Of a stretch of 64,000 nt of DNA, positions 53,882 through 64,000 are shown one piece after another. The notes beneath the pieces were generated by a model. It searched no databases and had not been told where the DNA came from. It saw only the letters and a list, made by a program, of their open reading frames with translations. This stretch comes from Bufo bufo (taxonomy: Eukaryota; Chordata; Amphibia; Anura; Bufonidae). A program made the translations under genes and the position numbers. Numbering within the stretch: the first letter of the stretch is position 1; every line of letters starts with the position of its first letter. The DNA is taken from assembly GCF_905171765.1 (NCBI RefSeq), contig NC_053392.1, forward strand, positions 506,336,556 to 506,400,555, given 5' to 3'.

Positions 53882-55151
53882 ATGCCTTGCACAAAAGAGC
53901 TCTCAGAAGACCTACTATTAAGAATTGTTGACTTGCATAAAGCTGGAAAGGGTTATAAAAGTATCTCCTTGCAGTTCATCATTCCACGGTAGGACAAATT
54001 GTCTATGTAAGTGGAACCTACACTTTCTGAATTTTATGATAGCCGCTATGGCACATAACAGGTATATTTAGTGTTAGGAACCCGTCTAACTAGAGATTGC
54101 CTTGACGTTGGGCAGACGGGCTCAAATAATTTTGTACAAAACGATTTGCCAAGTATCTCTAACTTATTAGTTCAGCATTTGCTATTATGATGCAATTTTG
54201 TACCTTATTTGATTTGCAGTGAGCTGTTGCATTGCTTGTTTTGTCTGACAAATTGTCTATAAATGGAGAAAGTTCAGCACTGCTGCTACTCTCCCTAGGA
54301 GTGGCCGTCCTGTAAAGATGACTGCAAGAGCACAGTGCAGACTGCTCAATGAGGTGAAGAAGAATCCTAAAGTGTCAGCTAAAGACTTACAAAAGTCTCT
54401 GGCATATGCTAACATCCCTGTTAGCGAATCTACGATACGTAAAACACTAAACAAGAATGGATTTCATGGGAGGATATCACAGAGGAAGCCACTGCTGACC
54501 AAAAAAAACATTGCTGCACGTTTACAGTTTGCACAAGAGCACCTGGATGTTCCACAGCAGTACTGGCAAAATATTCTGTGGACAGATGAAATCAAAGTTG
54601 AGTTGTTTGGAAGAAACACACAACACTATGTGTGGAGAAAAAGAGGAACAGCACACCAACATCAAAACCTCATCCCAACTGTGAAGTATAGTGGTGGGGG
54701 CATAATGGTTTGGGGCTACTTTGCTGCGTCAGGGTCTGGACAGATTGCTATCATCGAAGGAAAAATGAATTCCCAAGTTTATCAAGACATTTTGCAGGAG
54801 AACGTAAGGCCATCTGTCCACCAGCTGAAGCTCAGCAGAAGATGGGTGTTGCAACAGGACAACGACCGAAAGCATAGAAGTAAATCAACAACAGAATGGC
54901 TTAAACAGAAGAAAATACGCCTTCTGGAGTGGCCCAGTCAGAGTCCTGACCTCAACCCGATTGAGATGCTGTGGCATGACCTCAAGAAAGCGATTCACAC
55001 CAGACATCCCAAGAATATTGCTGAACTGAAACAGTTCTCTAAAGAGGAATGGTCAAGAATTACTCTTGACCGTTGTGCACGTCTGATCTGCAACTACAGG
55101 AAACGTTTGGTTGAAGTTATTGCTGCCAAAGGAGGTTCAACCAGTTATTAA
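53882..55151 (+). pseudogene. Tc1 DD34E transposase, broken by insertion and frameshift
   Basis: Starts at ATG 53882 with TKELSEDLLLRIVDLHKAGK (first helix-turn-helix), loses frame near 53975, and is split by the 240-bp insertion at 54007-54246. From 54261 it reads openly to the stop at 55149: [18 protein letters not shown], the second helix-turn-helix, WTDEIKVELFG (first D), SGGGIMVWGYF, LQQDNDRKHRSKS (second D), and [14 protein letters not shown] (E) with 34 residues between the last two. Apart from the N-terminal damage the catalytic domain is complete; the proline of the usual DNDPKH motif is replaced by arginine. Confidence 0.92.
54007..54246. mobile_element. 240-bp insertion with 14-bp duplication, family unknown
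   Basis: GACAAATTGTCTAT occurs at 53993-54006 and 54247-54260; removing the segment and one copy restores the transposase reading through IVYKWRKFS. The insert starts GTAAGTGGAACC and contains a self-complementary stretch (CCCGTCT...AGACGGG near 54090-54120). It has no poly-A tail and no inverted termini. A long, variable duplication suggests retroposition, perhaps a SINE-like unit. Confidence 0.7.
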
Positions 55152-55511
55152 ATCCAAGGGTTCATATACTTTTTCCACCTGCACTGTGAATGTTTACATG
55201 GTGTGTTCAATAAAAACATGGTAACATTTAATTCTTTGTGTGCTATTAGTTTAAGCAGACTGTGATTGTCTATTGTTGTGACTTAGATGAAGATCAGATC
55301 ATATTTTATGACCAATTTGTGCAAAAATCCATATCATTCCAAAGGGTTCACATACTTTTTCTTGCAACTGTATATTGTCACAGGTGTGCCTAATACTGCA
55401 GGTAACAACCACATTGGAATTGCAGCATCATGCACATCTACAACAGTACCGTATGTACAGCGATTTGCCTGCATCAACAATGAGGTTTTGGAGCTGACAG
55501 GTTTCCTCTAA

Positions 55512-56109
55512 AGTGTACCTGAGTTTAAAAAAAAAGTCTGTATAATGGTTGTGCATCTTTGTACAATCATAACTGTGAAGAAACAGTTATGTTTGGGATT
55601 CCCTAATGTATATTACAGCCATATTATTCCCTGTTTCAGCTGCACAGCTAGATGCATTTCACACAGAATCAGGGGCATCTCCCTTCTGCAGGCACTGTAC
55701 TGCTGTGAACTCCCTTTTCTTACTTCTGACTATGTTATTTTTCATCTCCAGAATTCACAGAACATAAAAGGGTGGATAAATCACACTTACAGACAAACAG
55801 GAGGCTCCTGTGATGTTCAGAAGCTGTGTAGAAGCAGTTCTTTTATCAGGCTCACAATCTCAGCTAGCTTTGACATGCCCCACTTCTTCTTAGCCGTCTT
55901 CTGAGTTTCTGTTACCAGAGACGACGGATCATACTTGACAACAGGCAGTGGACTGCAACTTAGGTGGAAGTGGGACCACTAGTGGCAATGACTTTATGGC
56001 TATTTGAAGGTGGATGCAGGCATTTTTTTTATTATTAAGTAATATAAAAATTTGCTAGTTACACTATTCTCTATTAAATTAAATTGTGTGAAAGTACAGT
56101 GAGTGTTTA
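55512..56109. mobile_element. TTAA-flanked dispersed repeat, copy 2
   Basis: Relative of 4563-5052, with shared blocks AAAAAAAAGTCTGTATAATGG, CTAGATGCATTTCACA, CATCTCCCTTCTG, TTCTTTTATCAGGCTCA and ACACTATTCTCTATT. It has an extra segment at about 55885-56020 not seen in copy 1. Termini are worn. Confidence 0.65.
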
Positions 56110-56164
56110 AGGAAAGGCCATCAAAATTACAATCGTAGAAAAATCTCTTAGACAACTGTGGTAA

Positions 56165-56504
56165 GGCTGAAATCCCACCTAGGGTTTTGCAGTGTTCTTC
56201 TATTCATGACATTTTAGTTGCCTTTTTAACATCTTTCTACTTGAATCCTGTAATTTTTTTTTCCATTGAAATGTTACTGCACACCGTTCATACAGCAAAG
56301 AGAAGGAATAGCTCACACAGTATTCAGTGATGAGAGGGTGTTGTTATATCCATTCACATCACTGAATAATATTCCTTTGCTCTTTGCAGCGCTTTCTTTT
56401 TTGGTGGTGTTTTTGATATTTGTGGCTTATTTAAAAACAGTATAATGTTATGCGAGTATGGAATTTTTTTCTTGCAGGAAATAATTGCGTATGTGAAGGA
56501 GCCC
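56165..56504. mobile_element. Possible TWA-flanked MITE
   Basis: TAA then GGCTGAAATCCCAC on the left, GAGCCC then TTA on the right. Arms are poorly preserved; the centre is a weak foldback around CACTGAATAATATTCC. Low certainty. Confidence 0.35.
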
Positions 56505-57253
56505 TTACTGTAGGACATTGGTTAATTTTTCATGTTTCCATTTACATTCAGTTCACTACTTTAGGTCCATTATTTATGTTACTAATGTTTTTCAGATTAT
56601 GAAGAATGTATGAAATGTACTGCGTGTGCATATATACCTGACACTGGTGTAAGGACTTGTAATGCCGCACACAAAAGTTGGAATCCTAGTGGGTTAATAG
56701 GCAGATTGTTGGTTTCTGATCTTTAGCAAATAGCAAGCAATAATCAAAAAATTACCATATTCCATTCTGTCTCAAAGCAGATGATCAGTAATTGACCAGA
56801 TAGACCAGATAATGAAGACACATTTTCTACTGCAATTTATTTCTGCAGTGTTTTCCAGTCATTCAATGGAAAGGAGTTTTGAAAGATTTGATATATTGAC
56901 AGAGACCCAATTGCAAACTCTTTGAAACCAAAATATATGGCTCATGGTGTATATATATCTTCATATAGATCATTTAGAATGATTGGCCCAGAAGCCGATC
57001 CCTACTATTGCTTATGGAGATGCCTGCGGGGTAAAAACTATGCAGACAATTTTAGGCTCTGCTAATGTGCAATACATCCTTCAGGTCCAGTGCTGTCAAT
57101 TTACGAACTCTGAAGCCATCAAGAATTCTGAAAACCTGCCAAATCATATAAAGTCTAGATCCTAGACAGGAAGACAGGGATATAGTAATTAGGTTTTATG
57201 ATGCTTACATTTTATTGTCTTGTAAGAACATGCTATTCAGTTTTATACTTTTT
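56505..57253. other. Unassigned AT-rich sequence
   Basis: No repeats, frames or structures I can support. Confidence 0.3.
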
Positions 57254-57256
57254 TAA

Positions 57257-57573
57257 GGCCTCATGCACACGACCGTTTTTGTGGTCCGCATCCGAGCCGC
57301 ATTATTTGCGGCTCGGGTGCGGACCCATTCACTTCAATGGGGCCGCAAAAGATGTGGACAGCACTCCGTGTGCTATCCGCATCCGTTGCACCGTTCCGTG
57401 GCCTCGCAAAAAAAAATATAGCATGTCCTATTCTTGTCCGTTTTGGGGACAAGAAAAGGCATTTCTATAATGGGCCGCCCATTCCGTTCGGAAGGCACAC
57501 GGGCAGCTTCCATTTTTTGCAGATCCGCGGTTTGCGGACCGCCAAAAAAACGAACGGTTGTGTGCATGAGGCC
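57257..57573. mobile_element. TWA-flanked (PIF/Harbinger-like) MITE
   Basis: TAA on both sides; GGCCTCATGCACACGACC mirrored by GGTTGTGTGCATGAGGCC. Non-coding; the short frames on both strands are mirror artefacts. Confidence 0.85.
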
Positions 57574-57676
57574 TAAAGCATATAAATGAATATCATTCAT
57601 AAAATTCAAGCATGCAAAGTTTTACTAGGAATAAGAAATTGAATCCATTTGATTTACCTCAAATTTTATCAGATTA

Positions 57677-58196
57677 GGGTACTTTCACACTAGTTATTCT
57701 TTTCCGGCACTGAGTTCCGTCCTACGGGCTCAATACCGGAAAAGAACTGATCAGTTTTATCCCCATGCATTCTGAATGGAGAGAAATCCGTTCAGGATGC
57801 ATCAGGATGTCTTCAGTTCAATCACTGAACGGCGTTTTGGACGGAGGAAATACCGCAGCATGCTGCAGTATTCTCTCCGTCCAAAATTCCGGATCAGTTG
57901 CCGGAATGCCGGATCCGGCATTAATTTACATTGAAATGTATTAGTGCCGGATCCGGCATTAAAAATACCGGAATCGTCCTTCCGGTCTGCGCATGCAAAA
58001 AAAAATAGAAACAGATCTGTTTTTCCGTATGACAAACGGAGAGACGGATCCGTTCTTGCAATACATTTGTGAGACGGATCCGGATCCGTCTACAAATGCT
58101 GTCCGTTTGCATGCAGATTGCCTGATCCGGCAGGCAGTTCCGGCGACGGAACTGCTTGCTGGATCACTCTGCCGCAAGTGTGAAAGTACTGTAGCC
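57677..58196. mobile_element. TWA-flanked (PIF/Harbinger-like) MITE
   Basis: TTA on both sides; GGGTACTTTCACACTAG mirrored by CAAGTGTGAAAGTACTGTAGCC with a small insertion near the right end. Interior holds GCCGGATCCGGCATTAA hairpins. Related to 34734-35258. Confidence 0.8.
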
Positions 58197-58199
58197 TTA

Positions 58200-60263
58200 G
58201 GCCTCCTGCACACGAACGTTGTGTGCACCCGTGGCCGTTGTGCCGTTTTCCGGTTTTTTTCGCGGACCCATTGACTTTCAATGGGTCCGTGGAAAAAACG
58301 GAAAATGCACCGTTTTGCAGCCGCATCCGTGATCCGTGTTTCATGGCCGTGAAAAAAATATGACCTGTCCTATTTTTTTCACGGCCAACGGTTCACGGAC
58401 CCATTCAAGTCAATGGGTCCGTGAAAGAACACGGATGCACACAAGATTGGCATCCGTGTCCGTGATCCGTGGCCGTAGGTTAGTTTTTATACAGACGGAT
58501 CCGAAGATCCGTCTGCATAAAGCTTTTTCAAAGCTGAGTTTTCACTTCGTGAAAACTCAGAACCGACAGTATATTCTAACACAGAAGCGTTCCCATGGTG
58601 ATGGGGACGCTTCTAGTTAGAATACACTACAAACTGTGTACAAGACTGCCCCTGCTGCCTGGCAGCATCCGATCTCTTACAGGGGGCCGTGATCAGCACA
58701 ATTAACCCCTTCAGGTGCGGCACCTGAAAGGGTTAATTGTACTATCATATCCCCCTGTAAGAGATCAGGGCTGCCAGGCAGCAGGGGGCAGACCCCCCCC
58801 CCCCCCCCCCAGTTTGAATATCATTGGTGGCCAGTGCGGCCCCCCCCCCTCCCTCTATTGTAATTATTCGTTGGTGGCACAGTGTGCGCCCCCCCCCCTC
58901 CCTCCCTCTATTGTAATAATTCGTTGGTGGCACAGTGTGCGCCCCCCATCGGCCCCCCCTCCCTCTATAGCATTAACAACATTGGTGGCCAGTGTGCGGC
59001 CTCCCATCTCCCCCCCCCCCATCATTGGTGGCAGCGGAGTTCCGATCGGAGTCCCAGTTTAATCGCTGGGGCTCCGATCGGTAACCATGGCAACCAGGAC
59101 GCTGGTTGCCATGGTTACTTAGCAATAGTACAATAGTAGAAGATTCATACTTACCGGCTGCTGCGATGTTCGTGTCCGGCCGGGAGCTCCACTTACTGGT
59201 AAGTGTCATTGCTAAATGAACTGTCACTTACCAGTAGGAGGAGCTCCCGGCCGGAAGCAGACATCGCAGCTCCCAGGTAAGTATGAATCTTTTACTATTG
59301 TACTATTGCTAGTAACCCGCTGCCACCAATGATCGGGGGGGTAGATGGGAGGCCGCACACTGGCCACCAATGTTGTTAATGCTATAGAGGGAGGGGGGCC
59401 AATGGGGGGCGCACACTGTGCCACCAACGATTACAATAGAGGGAGGAAGGGGGGGGGCACACACTGTGCCACCAAAGAATTATTACAATAGAGGGAGGAA
59501 GGGGGGCGCACACTGTGCCACCAACGATTTATTACAATAGAGGGAGGAAGGGGGGGGGGGGGCCGCACTGGCCACCAATGATATTCAAACTGGGGAGGGG
59601 GGGGGGGGGGGGGGGGTCTGCCCCCTGCTGTCTGGCAGCCCTGATCTCTTACAGGGGGATATGATAGCACAATTAACCCCTTCAGGTGCGGCACCTGAAG
59701 GGTTAATTGTGCTGATCACAGCCCCCTGTAAGAGATCGGATGCTGCTAGGCAGCAGGGGGCAGTCATGTACACAGTTTGTAGTATATTCTAACTAGAAGC
59801 GTCCCCATCACCATGGGAACGCCTCTGTGTTAGAATATACTGTCGGAAATGAGGTTTCACGATCTAATTCATATCCGACAGTATATTCTAACATAGAGGC
59901 GTTCCCATGGTGATGGGGACGCTTCAAGTTAAAATATACCATCGGATTGGAGAAAACTCCGATCCGATGGTATAAAAGGGACTCCAGACTTTACATTGAA
60001 AGTCAATGGGGACGGATCCGTTTGAAATGGCACCATATTGTGTCAACGTCAAACGGATCCGTCCCTATTGACTTGCATTGTAATTCAGGACGGATCCGTT
60101 TGGCTCCGCACGGCCAGGCGGACACCAAAACGACTTTTTTTTCATGTCCGTGGATCCTCCAAAAATCAAGGAAGACCCACGGACGAAAAAACGGTCACGG
60201 ATCACGGAAAAACGGGACCCGTTTTTGCGGACCGCAAAAAAATACGTTCGTGTGCAGGAGGCC
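58200..60263. mobile_element. 2.06-kb palindromic foldback, TWA-flanked
   Basis: TTA flanks (58197-58199 and 60264-60266); GGCCTCCTGCACACGAAC is mirrored by GTTCGTGTGCAGGAGGCC. The inner arms mirror each other around a centre near 59215: AGAAGCGTTCCCATGGTGATG against CATCACCATGGGAACGCCTCT, GGGTTAATTGT against its mirror, and CGGCCGGGAGCTCC against GGAGCTCCCGGCCGG. Both arms carry a C-rich minisatellite with unit near 50 bp (58820-59030 and 59330-59600). No transposase frame. Confidence 0.8.
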
Positions 60264-61177
60264 TTAGACAAACACAGGATATTAAAAACTGATCTGAATT
60301 TGCTGCAGTATGATGAGAAAAACTGATGAAAAACATTGTCCTTGTCTCATCAATCGGTCACCCATTGATCTGAAATATGGCTAGAGATAAGAATCACTCA
60401 AAATTTGATTCAGCTTCCATTCGGCCGTACCGAACAACTGATTCAATTTGGGTCTGAATCGATTATACCCAATTTGGGAATCATCCAATTAGCTTGAAAA
60501 TTTGTGTATTACATTCTGAGGTCTCCATATTTTTATTATCTTGTCCCCCACTTTTTAACTATTTTTAATTATTTTTTCTTTCTCTCTCACCGGAATTGCC
60601 AAAAATTTGGATTCAAATGCAACTCATGTCTATATCAATTTCAGGTCAAATTTGATACATTTCCAATTAATTTTCTCACCTCGATTTATGATGGATTTTG
60701 AGAACTTCCCAATGTTCCAAATTACTCATGTTCAGTTCAGCCGTTTGCTATTTGATGTCCTGCATGGGACTGCTGGTTCCTTACAACCCTAGGCTTTGCT
60801 ACACTGTTCACCTTCCGCTCCTTCTGTCAGTCAGAGCGTGAGTTTCTTCTGATTGCCACACTCCAGAACCTCAGAACTGTGGGATCAAAGTGTGAAAGGT
60901 CCTGGAAGGGTTTTAGTGAAACCTGTCCAATTACTTTCTCCTCAGAATAAGATAGATCACAGGTCACGGAGCAATTACAAAAAACAGGACTGAGGCAGAA
61001 TTTTAATTAATAAAAAAAAAAAAAAGTTTTTTCAATCTTTATCCCACTGAAAAAAAATTCAGTATAGACTATATCGAAAAAGCTAACAATTACAGAAGTA
61101 AGACATGACCAATCAGTTGTAATAATCTCGGGACTTGCACACAGCAGAGCCTTTACATACTTGTCTTGCCAAAACAT
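60264..61177. other. Mixed sequence with a hAT-type MITE fragment
   Basis: TAGAGATAAGAATCAC near 60382 and the mirrored GATTCAG/CTGAATC words after it look like one end of a TAGAGATGAGC-type MITE. The rest is unassigned; an A-rich run lies at 61010-61025. Confidence 0.35.
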
Positions 61178-61178
61178 T

Positions 61179-61347
61179 GGGGGAGATTTATCAAGTAGAA
61201 CTGGCTTAGTTGCCCATAGCAACCAATCAGATTCCTCCTTTCATTTCCCAAAGGAGCTGTGAAAAATGAAAGGTGGAATCTGATTGGTTGCTATGGGCAA
61301 CTAAGCCAGTTCTACTGTACTTTACACCAGTTTGATAAATCTCCCCC
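61179..61347. mobile_element. Small palindromic MITE
   Basis: GGGGGAGATTTATCAA is mirrored by TTGATAAATCTCCCCC, and CTTAGTTGCCCATAGCAACC by GGTTGCTATGGGCAACTAAG. ATT stands on both sides. Nearly perfect inverted arms around a short loop. Confidence 0.85.
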
Positions 61348-61398
61348 ATTGTGCTTATGTACAGTACCATTCTATACAAGTTCCAAGCGGTGCTTTAA

Positions 61399-61922
61399 GA
61401 CTACATTCACACGTCAGTATTTTTCTATATCCCGATTTTCGGTCCGTTTTTTGCGGATCCGTTGTTCCTGAAAATGTTTCCGTATGTCATCCATTTTTTG
61501 CGGATCCGCAAAAAACGGAAACATGTATAAATTTCAATAAGCAAATAAAGTTGTTTGGATTTCTTTGAAAAAAAATTGAAAAAAAAAAAGTGAATAAAAG
61601 TTTATAAAATAAAAATGTAATTTCCAGGAACGGAATCCGCATAAAACGGATGACATATGTAATGACATACGAATGTCTTCAGTTTTTTGCGGATCCATTG
61701 ACTTTGTATTTTACTAGGATCCGATTTTTGCGAAAAAGAATAGGACAAGTTTTATATTTTTTCGGACATGCGGAACGGAACAACGGAAACGGACAGCACA
61801 CATTGTGCTGTCCGATTTTTTCCAGGACCCATTGAAAATTAATGGGTACAGAACTGGTCCAGATCTGTTCCACATAAAACGGAACAGATCAGGAAAGAAA
61901 AAACGGACGTGTGAATGGACGG
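61399..61922. mobile_element. TWA-flanked MITE, right end worn
   Basis: TAA then GACTACATTCACACGTC on the left; GACGTGTGAATGGACGGTG on the minus-strand mirror at the right. Interior with TTTTTTGCGGATCCG phrases repeated in both orientations. Confidence 0.65.
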
Positions 61923-62920
61923 TGATTCCATTTGATGGCACAATATAACAAGGCACAAATGCATATTTCTCAGTTGGATTTCATATAATTCCAACAGAAA
62001 AAGTCTCCATTTGAAATTGGATTTTTTTTATAGGAGTCAAATAAATTAGAGCTGCAATCTGATCTTGTTGATGAGTCGTAAAACGGACGTGCTCTTGCCG
62101 CACCACTATCACGTCGCGGTGCGATGAGCCATATAGGTTAGCTTTATCAGAGTACATTACACTTTCTCCGCAGAGTACATGCCGCTAATAACTGTAAATG
62201 CTGGGGCTTTGTCCTTGACAGCCTAATTATTTACTGCCCCCCCCATGAGCACCTGGCTGGCTATAAAGGGATTTAATCAGTTTGTCCTTTCTTCTTACAA
62301 TCAATTCTGCATGTTTCTGTTGTGGTAGGCGCACGTATTTTATATAACAGCAATTAATCTAATTGCTTAATGAACGTCTTTCAATAATAATATAGCTGAA
62401 AATAGAGGATTTGGACAGATCTGGGCTTGTAAAATATTAGTTGATGACGACAAGCCCCCATCCCGAGAATCCAATGACGTTTATGACCCCAATTCATCAC
62501 AGTTTGACCCATGTACTTCACAAAGATCAAACAGCGACTTCCATCTTATGTGAACATATAGGACCGCAATGTGATTAATCTCAGGGTTGCTGGTTACCTT
62601 GGCAACATCATACTTCAGAGAACCCATAGTTTTATATCTTTTGGGGAAAATGATATTACTTCCAATTCATATCGTTTAGTGGGATATTCATTAATGTGTT
62701 TGCTGCCTTAAGACTGGCAGAAACATACAAGCTGGAATCTATATATTTAACATACTGAAATCGAAGCTGTGCCCTCTGAAATGCGAAAGTCCTCGCAATG
62801 GTTAGAACGAGTCTACTATATCCTCAAATTTAACCCTGGCCACCCCAGTATATTCAGAACCGTTTTTGATATTTGGCATAGGCAGTCAAAATACTGATAA
62901 TCCCACTATTCTGCCAGCAC
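61923..62920. other. Single-copy sequence with a candidate conserved non-coding segment at 62050-62420
   Basis: No repeat, frame or terminus recognised. From 62050 to 62420 there are unusually word-rich stretches: CAATTAATCTAATTGCTTAAT (two homeodomain-type cores in opposite orientation), GGCTGGCTATAAAGGG and CACCTG. Enhancer identity is a guess. Confidence 0.3.
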
Positions 62921-63422
62921 TTAAAGGGCATCTGTCAGCAGATTTGTACCTATGACACTGGCTGAACCTGTTACATGTTCTCTTGGCAGCTGAAGGCATC
63001 TGTGATGGTCCCATGTTCATATGTGTCAGCATTGCTGAGAAAATGATGTTTTAATATATGCAAATGAGCCTTTAGGAGCAATGAGGGTGTTGCCGTTACA
63101 CCCAGAGGCTCCGTTTTCTCTTCAACTGCCGCAACCTCTGCACTTTGATTGACAGGTCCAGAAAGTGAAAACATCATCACACCTGGTCCTGTCAATCAAA
63201 TTGCAGAGGGAGCGGAAGTTGCAGAGAAAATTGAGTTTCTAGGTATAACGGCAACGCCCCCATTGCTCCTAGAGATTGATTTGCATATATAAAACATCAT
63301 TTTCCTCAGCAATTCGGGCACATATGAACATTGGACCAACACAGATGCCTTCAGCTGCCAAGCGCACATGTAACAGGTCGGCCAGTGTCATAGGTACAAA
63401 TCTGCTGACACATTCCCTTTAA
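62921..63422. mobile_element. TTAA-flanked MITE
   Basis: TTAAAGGGCATCTGTCAGCA is mirrored by TGCTGACACATTCCCTTTAA; GATTTGTACCTATGACACTGG by its mirror near 63380. The left arm continues through CAGCTGAAGGCATCTGTG and is mirrored by ACAGATGCCTTCAGCTG, and the centre has mirrored TGACAGGTCCAGAAAGTG/CCTGGTCCTGTCAATC. Arms total over 200 bp each. Confidence 0.85.
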
Positions 63423-63701
63423 CCTACAAAAGGTGGTCACGCATGCTCAGTTACATACTTCCACTGCCGCCAGCAATATCCACTGTTAAAAGCTATGACA
63501 GTAACAGGGCGAGAGCTGCAGCAGAAAGGACACACCACCTAAGCTGTCATAGGGTAGAAATGTAGTAGAAAGAACATGTCCCCTGAGAAAAGACACAGTC
63601 CCTGTGCTGTCAGCCAGAGAAAATCTAGCAGAGCAATTGGAGGAATGAATGGGGAGATCTCTGATTTCATGGAAGGTACAGGACTGGTTCTAGCTTTGTT
63701 A

Positions 63702-64000
63702 GGCCTCATGCACACGAACAAATTTTCTTTACATGTCCGTTCCGTTTTTTTTGCAGACCGTATACGGAACCATTCATTTCAATGGGTCCGCAAAAAAAAC
63801 CGGAAGGTACTCCATGTGCATTCCGTTTCCGTATGTCCTTATTTCCGTTCTGCAAAAAAATAGAACATCTCCTATTATTGTCCACATTACGGACAAGGAT
63901 AGTTCTGTTCTATTAGGGGCCAGCTTTTCCGTTCCGCAAAATACGGAATGCACACGGATGTCATCCGTATTTTTTGAGTATCCGTTTTTTGCGGACGGCA
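63702..64000. mobile_element. TWA-flanked MITE running off the window
   Basis: TTA then GGCCTCATGCACACGAACA, the left terminus of the same family as 57257. The interior has the expected ACGGAACCATTCATTTCAATGG block. The right end lies outside the window. Confidence 0.75.

Larger units (their letters stand above)
42325..55370 (+). mobile_element. Tc1-like DD34E transposon, host of the hAT insertion
   Basis: The terminal repeat CAGTTGCAAGAAAAAGTATG is mirrored exactly at 55351-55370; TA stands at 42323-42324 and 55371-55372. The inverted repeats extend about 200 bp inward (the block around CACAATAATAGACAATCACA is mirrored near 55255). Subtracting the hAT element, its duplicated octamer, the 240-bp insertion and its duplicated 14 bp leaves about 1.6 kb, the normal size of a vertebrate Tc1. 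Confidence 0.95.

Noticed and set aside
54007..54246. Possible spliceosomal intron beginning GTAAGT
   Set aside because: The segment is bounded by a 14-bp direct duplication and does not end in AG at the boundary, so insertion explains it better.
58715..59062. Proline-rich 115-codon frame
   Set aside because: Produced by poly-C minisatellite repeats inside the palindromic foldback.

Overview
This window looks like a repeat-rich intergenic stretch of a large vertebrate nuclear genome, most probably a frog or toad. That attribution is an inference. It rests on the very dense TTAA-flanked and TWA-flanked short inverted-repeat elements, Penelope-like retroelements with hammerhead-ribozyme cores, Tc1 elements of the DD34E and DD37E types, CR1 retrotransposon debris and hAT elements with the terminus TAG(T/A)GTTGAGCGAAC. 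I found no host protein-coding exon and no canonical tRNA or rRNA gene. Every protein I could recognise comes from a mobile element.

Layout. 1-2,600: poly-T-bearing tandem repeats with a unit of about 0.9 kb. 2,850-7,300: TTAA-flanked MITEs, one split by a younger TWA-flanked MITE. 7,300-10,000: Penelope-like fragments with hammerhead cores, a MITE inserted into them, and inside that MITE a nearly perfect 1.67-kb palindrome made of two opposed Penelope 3' ends encoding a GIY-YIG domain, with a 17-bp target duplication. 10,000-21,500: scattered MITEs, nested foldbacks, an opposed hammerhead pair at 20.1-20.3 kb and single-copy-looking DNA. 21,500-22,560: a deleted Tc1 element. 23,380-24,556: a truncated hAT copy with its own 92-95 bp repeat array. 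24,618-26,290: a Penelope reverse-transcriptase pseudogene joined head to head to a hammerhead-bearing 5' segment. 26,680-30,965: a CR1 element on the minus strand, internally deleted and split by a Penelope fragment and by a TA-flanked foldback. 31,081-32,387 and 33,237-35,327: two Tc1/mariner elements; the second is DD37E and reads through except for one stop codon. 36,882-41,432: a TTAA MITE and a large foldback, each carrying an LTR-sized insertion.

The centrepiece is 42,325-55,370: a DD34E Tc1 element into which an 11.2-kb hAT transposon (42,550-53,720) has inserted, leaving a perfect 8-bp duplication (CTAATGAC). The hAT copy has an uninterrupted 1,123-codon transposase frame with BED finger, catalytic acidic residues and C-terminal dimerisation region. 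The frame is preceded by about 17 nearly identical 227-bp repeats and followed by about 28 repeats of 93 bp. The same host Tc1 also carries a separate 240-bp insertion with a 14-bp duplication. 55,500-64,000: more MITEs, a 2.06-kb palindromic foldback with mirrored minisatellites, and single-copy stretches that could be conserved non-coding DNA.

How the parts work together: the genes serve transposition only. The nesting gives a relative chronology (Tc1 older than hAT; Penelope fragment older than MITE older than Penelope dimer; CR1 older than its two insertions). The homogeneous arrays and intact frame of the hAT make it the youngest-looking and most plausibly functional element here.
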